Part shown: positions 5,051 through 10,292 of the stretch, piece after piece
Position numbering within the stretch: position 1 is the first letter of the stretch
Layout: the number at the start of each line of letters is the position of its first letter
The notes under the pieces: generated by a model
What the model saw: only the letters and a program-made list of their open reading frames with translations
What the model was told of the DNA's origin: nothing
The model's database searches: none
Program-made: the position numbers and the translations under genes
Assembly: GCA_016735415.1 (NCBI GenBank)
Contig: JAERRP010000716.1
Span: 1-10,292, forward strand
Reading direction: 5' to 3'
DNA length: 10,292 nt
Source: Desulfobacterales bacterium
Lineage (GTDB): Bacteria > Desulfobacterota > Desulfobacteria > Desulfobacterales > UBA5852

Positions 5051-7519
5051 ATGCGTGTTGATTTTCATGTTCATTCCAAGTATTCGAAACGGCCTTCGAC
5101 CTGGGTTTTGAAAAAAATCGGTTGCCCGGAAAGTTTCACGAAGCCGTTGGATATCTACCGCATTGCCCATGCGCGCGGCATGACCCATGTGACCATTTCG
5201 GATCACAACCGTATCGCGGGCGCCCTGGAGATTGCCCACCTGCCGAATACTTTTATCAGTGAAGAGATAACGACTTATTTTCCTGAGGACGGCTGTAAGC
5301 TACACGTGCTGGCCCTGAACATCACCGAGCGTCAGCATGCGGACATTCAGAAGCTGCGCGAAAATGTTTTCGAACTGGTGTCCTATCTTCATACCGGCGG
5401 CGTCGTGCACGTGCTTGCCCATGCTTTTTATGCCGTAAACGATAGGCTGACCCTCGCGCATTTTGAAAAACTCCTGCTTCTGTTCAAGAACTTCGAATTG
5501 AACGGGGCCCGCAACGATATCGCCAACGAAGGCCTGGCGGCGGTGCTGAATGCGTTGAGGCCGGAAACAATTACCGCCCTGAGCGAGCGTCATGGCATTA
5601 TTCCGGTGTTTGCCGAGCCTTGGAAGAAAAACATTATCGGCGGCTCCGACGACCACAGCTCGCTCAATATCGCGCGGACTTACACCGAAATTCCCGGTGC
5701 CCGAACAGTGGCCGAAGGGCTGGACGGCATCAGCCGGGGTCGGAGTGTTGCCGTGCGCCATGGCTCCCAACCACAAACCATGGCGCAGAATTTTTACAGC
5801 ATCGCCTATCAATACTACCGCAATAAATTCAAACTGGAGCGCTTCGAAGGTAAAGATATCCTCCTGCAATTCATGGATCGCTCTTTGCGTTTCACCCAGG
5901 ACAAGCGTTACAGGGAAGAGCGCCGGTTTTTCAACAAGATTCACCTGTTTTTCAATATCCGCAAGCAGACCAAAGCCCGGCCTGAATCCACCAGCCTGAT
6001 CGATCTGCTGCGGCAGGAGACCACCAAACTCCTTCAGGCCGATCAAGGGTTCGTGGTGCCGCAACTGCACGAAAACGATGATAATGTGAACCACCGCGAG
6101 GACCGCTGGTTCGATTTTGTCAACCAGGTTTCCAACAGCACCCTGATCAATTTCGCCAATCATGCCATGAACCACCTCCTGAAGGGCAACGTCTTCAATA
6201 TATTCCACAGCCTGGGCTCGGCCGGTGGGCTCTATGGATTGCTGGCACCCTATTTTATTGCCTATTCCCTGTTTTCCAGGGATCGTCAGTTTACGCGTTC
6301 GGTCTGTCGGCGGTTCAACGCGATCCCTGAAGGTCATGATGGGTTTTGCGACCGGGTGCGGGTGGCGCATTTCACGGATACCTTTTACGACACCAACGGA
6401 GTGGCCATGACCATCCGGCAGCAGATCCGGGTGGCCCTGCGCAATCAAAAACATCTCCAGGTGATCACCTGTACAGAAAACAACCGTGACCAGGAAGGGG
6501 TTAAGGCGTTTAACCCCATCGGGGTTTACGATATGCCCGAATACACGGAGCAGAAGCTTTATTATCCTCCGCTGCTCGAAATGCTTCGCTATTGCTACGA
6601 ACAGAAATTCACTCGGATTCACTCGGCCACCCCTGGGCCCATCGGTCTGGCAGCCCTGGCCATTGCCAAGATCCTCAAGCTGCCTTTCTGCGGCACCTAC
6701 CACACCCAGCTGCCGCAATACGCCCAGTTTATAACCGGCGATGCCGCCATGGAAGAGCTGACCTGGAAATATGTGATCTGGTATTACGACCAGATGGATG
6801 CCATTTATGCCCCCTCCGCCAGCACCCGGCAGGAACTCATCGATCATGGTATCAATCCCGAAAAAGTGCTGCTCTATCCGCGCGGAATCGACATCCAGCG
6901 GTTTGCGCCGCAAAAACGCAATGGCTTTCTGGCCCGGGAATACGGCCTGGAAGATACCTGTGTGCTGCTCTATGTCGGGCGCCTTTCCAAAGAAAAAAAC
7001 CTTGGTCTGCTGGTGGAGGCCTATCTTGTCCTGCGGGGCAAAGTGGACAAGGTCCATCTCGTCATTGTGGGCGACGGTCCCTATCTGGCCGAAATGCAGA
7101 AAGCCCTCGAAGGAATACCCTGCACCTTTACCGGGGTCCTCAAGGGAGATGACCTGGTTTCAGCCTATGCCTCCGCGGATGTGTTCGTTTTTCCGAGTGC
7201 CACGGATACCTTCGGGAACGTGATCCTGGAGGCGCAGGCCTGCGGCCTGCCGGTCATCGTATCGGACCGGGGCGGTCCACGTGAGAATATGCTTCCGGGT
7301 CAAACCGGCCTGATGGTCAAGGCCAACGACCGCGGCCGTTTTATGGCGGCCATGCGTACCCTGGTGGTCGATACGGATCTGCGGCGATCCCTTGGTGCGG
7401 CGGCCCGTCGGTATACGGAAGAGCGGTCCTTTGACACGGCTTTTATCAAGATGTGGGATCTCTACCGATCGATTCCCGACAGCGTAAGCGATCCCTGGCA
7501 CAAAGCCGTCGGATTCTGA
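5051..7519 (+). CDS. PHP-domain phosphoesterase fused to GT4 glycosyltransferase
   Basis: An 822-residue two-domain enzyme. Residues 1 to about 215 are a PHP-type metal-dependent phosphoesterase: DFHVHS (4-9, with H6 and H8), ISDHNR (49-54), EE at 71-72, H85, H120 and H124, and GGSDDHSS (197-204), so the expected metal ligands look intact. Residues about 220-430 match no domain I know and include a hydrophobic stretch (392-408). Residues about 436-800 are a GT-B glycosyltransferase of family GT4: FTDTFYDTNG (441-450) near the acceptor side, YHTQLPQYAQF (550-560), YVGRLSKEKN (641-650) with donor-phosphate-binding Arg/Lys, VGDGP (673-677), and TDTFGNVILEA (718-728), where the EX7E motif reads DX7E (D719, E727). 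The GT half resembles the MgtA/SqdX/Agt type that sugars lipids such as diacylglycerol; the true acceptor is not known. AAGGAA precedes the ATG by 6 bases. It is divergent from phoU, behind a possible Pho box, which fits a role in phosphate stress. Confidence 0.85.
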   Translation: MRVDFHVHSKYSKRPSTWVLKKIGCPESFTKPLDIYRIAHARGMTHVTISDHNRIAGALEIAHLPNTFISEEITTYFPEDGCKLHVLALNITERQHADIQKLRENVFELVSYLHTGGVVHVLAHAFYAVNDRLTLAHFEKLLLLFKNFELNGARNDIANEGLAAVLNALRPETITALSERHGIIPVFAEPWKKNIIGGSDDHSSLNIARTYTEIPGARTVAEGLDGISRGRSVAVRHGSQPQTMAQNFYSIAYQYYRNKFKLERFEGKDILLQFMDRSLRFTQDKRYREERRFFNKIHLFFNIRKQTKARPESTSLIDLLRQETTKLLQADQGFVVPQLHENDDNVNHREDRWFDFVNQVSNSTLINFANHAMNHLLKGNVFNIFHSLGSAGGLYGLLAPYFIAYSLFSRDRQFTRSVCRRFNAIPEGHDGFCDRVRVAHFTDTFYDTNGVAMTIRQQIRVALRNQKHLQVITCTENNRDQEGVKAFNPIGVYDMPEYTEQKLYYPPLLEMLRYCYEQKFTRIHSATPGPIGLAALAIAKILKLPFCGTYHTQLPQYAQFITGDAAMEELTWKYVIWYYDQMDAIYAPSASTRQELIDHGINPEKVLLYPRGIDIQRFAPQKRNGFLAREYGLEDTCVLLYVGRLSKEKNLGLLVEAYLVLRGKVDKVHLVIVGDGPYLAEMQKALEGIPCTFTGVLKGDDLVSAYASADVFVFPSATDTFGNVILEAQACGLPVIVSDRGGPRENMLPGQTGLMVKANDRGRFMAAMRTLVVDTDLRRSLGAAARRYTEERSFDTAFIKMWDLYRSIPDSVSDPWHKAVGF

Positions 7520-7721
7520 CCGGTGCGCCTCCCCCTTCCCAGTCATTGGGAGGGGTGGTCCACCAGGGTTGCTTCCTTATCCCATCCGCATGAGGGATCT
7601 GTTTATTGTTTTTCATCAGACCTTATCACAGCCGGCCTGGGGGGGGGAACCGGATCATACGGTTACCTCAGAGGTCAGGAAGCTGTGCGAGCATCGATGG
7701 CGGAACACGAGGAGATAACCC
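7520..7721. other. Intergenic region with stem-loops between PHP-GT and radical SAM genes
   Basis: This 202-bp spacer holds a hairpin soon after the glycosyltransferase stop: CCCTTCCCA (7533-7541) with TGGGAGGGG (7547-7555) and a 5-base loop, including one G-T pair, with no T-run after it. Further on are a run of nine G (7639-7647) and a second hairpin, AACCG (7648-7652) with CGGTT (7660-7664). The first may be a processing or stability element rather than a terminator. I see no clear promoter, so the radical SAM gene may be read from the PHP-GT transcript. Confidence 0.45.
7709..7714 (+). promoter_or_regulatory. Ribosome binding site of the radical SAM gene
   Basis: GAGGAG lies 7 bases ahead of the ATG at 7722. 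The strong match fixes the start; no better upstream start is in frame. Confidence 0.8.
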
Positions 7722-9098
7722 ATGATACGCATCTGGCAATATCTGCATCAGTTTCGAAAAAACCGGGTTCCCGGGCAGTTGGTCATCCAGATGACCGACC
7801 AGTGCAATGCCCGTTGTCCCCAGTGCGGGATGAATACTTCCCGGCGTTTTGAACGTCATCGGCTTACCCTGGACGCCTTGAAGACCATCATCGACAATGC
7901 CGGCGCACGCAGCATCGAAGCGGTTTCCTTTACGGGAGGCGAACCGCTTCTTCTACTGGACGATCTGGTGACACTGATGGCCCATGCCGGTACGGTCGGC
8001 ATTCCCTTCATTCGAACCGGTACCAACGGTTTCGTTTTCCGCCATGCCGAACGCCCCGATTTCGATGACCGTATGCACCGCCTGGCCGAGAGGCTGGCCG
8101 GTACACCGATGCGCAATTTCTGGATCAGTATTGATTCGGCGGTGCCTGCTACCCATGAAAAAATGAGGGGTTTCCCGGGGGTTATTGCCGGTATCGAACG
8201 GGCCCTCCCAATTTTTCATGCTCACGGCCTCTACCCATCCGCCAATCTGGGAATCAACCGCAATCTTGGCGGTGAAGACAGTATCCCGATACTGCCGCGC
8301 GCTCATGCGGCGGCGCAGGCGGCCGACTTCGCAGGCACCCTGCAACAGGGGCTGCATCAATTTTTCGGCTTCGTTGCCGATCTCGGGTTTACGATTGCCA
8401 ATGTGTGCTACCCCATGAGCCTGGCAGCAGATGGGGGCGGGGAGGATTTGCAGGCTGTATACGGGGCCGCCTCGGTGGACTCGGTCGTATCTTTTGCGAC
8501 CCACGAGAAAGCGTTGCTGTTCGAATCTCTGGCTCGGGTCATCCGGGCTGAACGCTCAAGATTGCGCATTTTCGCGCCTCTGTGCTCGTTGTATGGTTTA
8601 AGAAGGCAATTTGTGAACGGTCGGCGGGGGTATGCCTGCCGCGGCGGCATTGATTTTTTCTTTGTGGATGCCGTTCAGGGGCACACTTTTCCGTGCGGCT
8701 ATCGCGGCCGCGAGGACCTGGGACCTTTCGGTCCTGCGGATCAGGACGCAGGCGCCAACGGGGAGGCCTGTTACCAGTGTGAATGGGAATGCTTTCGCGA
8801 TCCCTCCGAGTTGATCGGCCCGGTCCGCGAACTCCTGCACCATCCTCTGGCGCTGCTGCAGCGCATGTGTCACGATCGCGAATTTTTCCGCTGCTGGTGG
8901 GAAGACATACGCTACTATCGCGCCTGTGATTTTTTTAACGGTCGCAAACCGGCCGATATGCCGGGGCTGCGCGCATTCGCATCCGCCAGAAAGCAAGTCG
9001 GCCTCGACCCGCTGAACAGGTCCCTGAACTCTGTCAAAGGGGTAACAAACGTGGCCAGCGCCGTCAGGGTCCATCAGGCTGTATTTCCAAATGAGTAA
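7722..9098 (+). CDS. Radical SAM protein with C-terminal cysteine cluster, function unknown
   Basis: A 458-residue radical SAM enzyme. The SAM-binding [4Fe-4S] cluster motif CX3CX2C is C28, C32 and C35 (DQCNARCPQCGM), and the glycine motif FTGGEP is at 70-75; the strand motif WISIDSA (134-140) completes the usual barrel features. A second Cys set follows: C288, C306, C325, C350, C353 and C357, the last three in CYQCEWEC. This resembles a SPASM/twitch-type auxiliary cluster domain, in which extra iron-sulfur clusters hold a substrate or relay electrons; three more Cys (383, 391, 402) come later. There are no membrane helices, so it is cytosolic. It follows the PHP-GT gene by 202 bp on the same strand and may share its transcript. 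I do not recognise a named family; peptide modification or lipid/cofactor chemistry are both possible. The radical SAM assignment itself is firm. Confidence 0.88.
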   Translation: MIRIWQYLHQFRKNRVPGQLVIQMTDQCNARCPQCGMNTSRRFERHRLTLDALKTIIDNAGARSIEAVSFTGGEPLLLLDDLVTLMAHAGTVGIPFIRTGTNGFVFRHAERPDFDDRMHRLAERLAGTPMRNFWISIDSAVPATHEKMRGFPGVIAGIERALPIFHAHGLYPSANLGINRNLGGEDSIPILPRAHAAAQAADFAGTLQQGLHQFFGFVADLGFTIANVCYPMSLAADGGGEDLQAVYGAASVDSVVSFATHEKALLFESLARVIRAERSRLRIFAPLCSLYGLRRQFVNGRRGYACRGGIDFFFVDAVQGHTFPCGYRGREDLGPFGPADQDAGANGEACYQCEWECFRDPSELIGPVRELLHHPLALLQRMCHDREFFRCWWEDIRYYRACDFFNGRKPADMPGLRAFASARKQVGLDPLNRSLNSVKGVTNVASAVRVHQAVFPNE

Positions 9099-9119
9099 AC
9101 GTGATCTTAATTCAGTCTT

Positions 9120-9144
9120 AACCGTGTTGACGGTTTTATTGATT
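9120..9144 (+). terminator. Weak candidate terminator after the radical SAM gene
   Basis: AACCG (9120-9124) pairs with CGGTT (9131-9135) around a 6-base loop and is followed by a T-rich tail, 21 bases after the radical SAM stop. The stem is only 5 bp, so termination would be inefficient, and readthrough into the mini-protein gene at 9242 is likely. Confidence 0.35.
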
Positions 9145-9241
9145 TCGAGGCATTTGGAAGCCGGACGGATCTCGCCTACGTCCACTTCGTATCAAGGTTC
9201 CGGTGCGGTTTTAAGAACCGTAAAGAGAAAGAAACGATACA

Positions 9242-9415
9242 ATGGAAATATCGAATCCCTGCCGAGACTGTGTGCTGAAGGACAAAGACAAAAACAATAT
9301 GACCTGTCGCGATTGTGACAAACGCCTGAACTACCTGAGGGCGCTGGCCCATGATCTTGAATTCACAGCTTCGGGGACGGTCGATCACGGGTATCCTATA
9401 CATCTTCCCAATTGA
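9242..9415 (+). CDS. Small CxxC...CxxC protein, 57 residues
   Basis: A short open frame from the ATG at 9242 to the TGA at 9413-9415. The product has two CRDC motifs, C7-C10 and C22-C25 (NPCRDC then MTCRDCDKR), 11 residues apart, a compact treble-clef or zinc-ribbon-like layout that would bind Zn or another metal. The C-terminal half (DKRLNYLRALAHDLEF) can form a helix. The pairwise-spaced Cys motifs and charged linker are not what a random frame gives. AAAGAGAAAG (9222-9231) ahead of the ATG is a fair, slightly distant ribosome site, preceded by a small hairpin (9206-9220). It lies 143 bp after the radical SAM gene on the same strand. Function is unknown; a regulatory or adaptor role is a guess. 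Confidence 0.65.
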   Translation: MEISNPCRDCVLKDKDKNNMTCRDCDKRLNYLRALAHDLEFTASGTVDHGYPIHLPN

Positions 9416-9610
9416 GTCGTTTTCCCGTCCGGATTTTCCTATGAACGTAAAATACTTTTTCCACAACGAGCATACCCATATTTTTGACCCCCAAACGCAT
9501 CGTATTCCCAAAATGGTGGTAGTCTTGGCAGTTCTGATCCGGCGGGGTGGAAGACGCCCGGGACCGGTCGCTGAACCACCGGGGAGGGCGGACTTATTTT
9601 AGCGCGAACC
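9416..9610. other. Convergent intergenic region, possible tiny ORF
   Basis: The 195 bp between the mini-protein gene and the end of the convergent Lgt-like gene. A frame of 53 codons (9441-9602, plus, starting MNVKYFFHNEH) exists but has no ribosome binding site, and its last third is Arg/Gly/Pro-rich as expected of translated GC-rich spacer. A hairpin CCGGT (9564-9568) with ACCGG (9578-9582) is present without a T-run on either strand. I call no gene here. Confidence 0.4.
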
Positions 9611-10292
9611 CTAAATGCGATGATGGTGGACATGGAATTCTATGGTTGAACCGGTGACTTTACTTTTACCGGTGTAGATGAAAGCGGCCAGCCAGAGCGC
9701 CTGGATGAAAAGCAGCATGAAGGGGTGCCAGAAGACTTTCAGTCCGGCAACGATCTGAACGGTGACCGGCGGCTGAGCCGTCGGCAGTCCGATGGCGATC
9801 AACCCACCATAGGCCACCGCGCCGAGGCTCATGTACTGATAGACACTGATGCGTCCTCGGCCGCGGTAGTCCGCCCGCAGGAATTCGGAGATGAAACGCC
9901 AGAGCTGGCTGATGGTCAGGGAGAGAGTAAAGGCTGTAGTGAAATAGCCTTTAAGATAAAGGTAGAGACCGGCCAGCGCCGTCAGGCATAATAAAACCGC
10001 GGTGAGGGCCTGGATCGGGACTACCGGCACTTCGTCCAGATGATCGGCATAAGCGATTTTTCGTGTCTGGCCGAAGAAAATGAAATGCCAGTGCCGGAAG
10101 CATTTCTGCAGCAGCAGGGGAGCCTCCGACAACGGTTTACCATAGCAGCAGCCGAAGCTGATACAGGCCAGGCGGCCGATGCCCTCGCCCCAACAGTAGG
10201 CGATGGAGACGGCGGCCAGATAGATCATAATAGGCAGCGACAGGCCCCAGACTCTATAGACGACGGGATGCAGGGCCAGTAGCAGGGGTGGC
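9611..10292 (-). CDS. Divergent Lgt-like (prolipoprotein diacylglyceryl transferase family) membrane protein, 5' end cut by window
   Basis: A membrane protein whose frame stays open to the right edge (226 residues visible); the ATG at 10226-10228 is internal, because the residues before it continue the same hydrophobic style. Lgt family members move diacylglycerol from phosphatidylglycerol to a lipoprotein cysteine in the inner membrane. Seen here are the Lgt-type signature GRLACISFGCCYGKP (with its Arg) and a later EFLRADYRGRG...SVYQYMSL block similar to the family's FLRGD.RG region, with four to five hydrophobic helices. Two features differ: a polar insert of about 35 residues after CCYGKP, and VPIQALT where Lgt usually has HPTQLYE. 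The C-terminus ends in HVHHHRI. The N-terminal third, including the family's HGG region, is outside the window. It may be an Lgt paralogue with another acceptor rather than the housekeeping enzyme; it is convergent with the radical SAM and mini-protein genes. Confidence 0.75.
   Translation of the reverse strand, partial: PPLLLALHPVVYRVWGLSLPIMIYLAAVSIAYCWGEGIGRLACISFGCCYGKPLSEAPLLLQKCFRHWHFIFFGQTRKIAYADHLDEVPVVPIQALTAVLLCLTALAGLYLYLKGYFTTAFTLSLTISQLWRFISEFLRADYRGRGRISVYQYMSLGAVAYGGLIAIGLPTAQPPVTVQIVAGLKVFWHPFMLLFIQALWLAAFIYTGKSKVTGSTIEFHVHHHRI

Noticed and set aside
5300..7057. Open frame of 585 codons on the minus strand opposite the PHP-GT gene
   Set aside because: It lies wholly inside a gene with clear catalytic motifs in the other strand and shows no recognisable domain; long antisense frames are common in GC-rich coding DNA.
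9091..9318. Open frame of 75 codons whose ATG overlaps the radical SAM stop (ATGAGTAA)
   Set aside because: The overlap resembles translational coupling and the start has a hydrophobic stretch, but no ribosome site is evident, and the second half overlaps the better-supported CxxC mini-protein in another frame. Kept as a low-probability alternative.
9176..9511. Open frame of 111 codons on the minus strand
   Set aside because: Overlaps the CxxC mini-protein on the other strand, has no ribosome site, and shows no motif.
1..10292. CRISPR arrays, tRNA or rRNA genes, insertion sequences, attachment sites
   Set aside because: I saw no regularly spaced long repeats, no RNA gene signatures and no transposase or terminal inverted repeats.

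Overview
The window looks like a chromosomal segment of a Gram-negative anaerobe of the Desulfobacterota (deltaproteobacterial) type. This placement is an inference from protein style (PstA with a long N-terminal extension, PstC with an extra N-terminal segment, CCYGKP-type Lgt-like protein, Cys-rich radical SAM enzyme) and moderate-to-high GC; no rRNA or other marker gene is present to prove it.

Left half (1-4713), all on the minus strand, is a phosphate-uptake cluster read right to left: phoU, pstC, pstA (8-bp overlap with pstC), then pstS, which runs off the left edge. The order is unusual, because pstS comes last rather than first, and no pstB ATPase gene is in the window. phoU, pstC and pstS each have what looks like their own Pho box: tandem CTAACA-like hexamers with an 11-bp period on the transcribed strand, each followed by a plausible -10 about 9-10 bp downstream. 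The box before pstC also argues for an ATG start at 3680 rather than the upstream TTG.

Right half (5051-9415), on the plus strand, diverges from phoU. First is an 822-residue protein that joins an N-terminal PHP-type metal-dependent phosphoesterase domain, an unassigned middle with a hydrophobic stretch, and a C-terminal GT4 glycosyltransferase. It is followed by a 458-residue radical SAM protein with a second, C-terminal cysteine cluster, and by a 57-residue CxxC...CxxC mini-protein. A weaker set of 11-bp-spaced CTAACA-like hexamers lies on the plus strand just before the PHP-GT gene, so that gene may also answer to phosphate limitation. Convergent to these, at the right edge, is a 5'-truncated, divergent Lgt-like membrane protein.

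Reading the window as a whole: the uptake genes would import phosphate when it is scarce. The PHP-GT protein is a candidate for replacing phospholipid by glycolipid under the same signal, with phosphoesterase and glycosyltransferase activities in one chain; the jobs of the radical SAM, mini-protein and Lgt-like protein are unknown. That functional link is a hypothesis based on adjacency, domain content and shared putative operators, not on a demonstrated family function.
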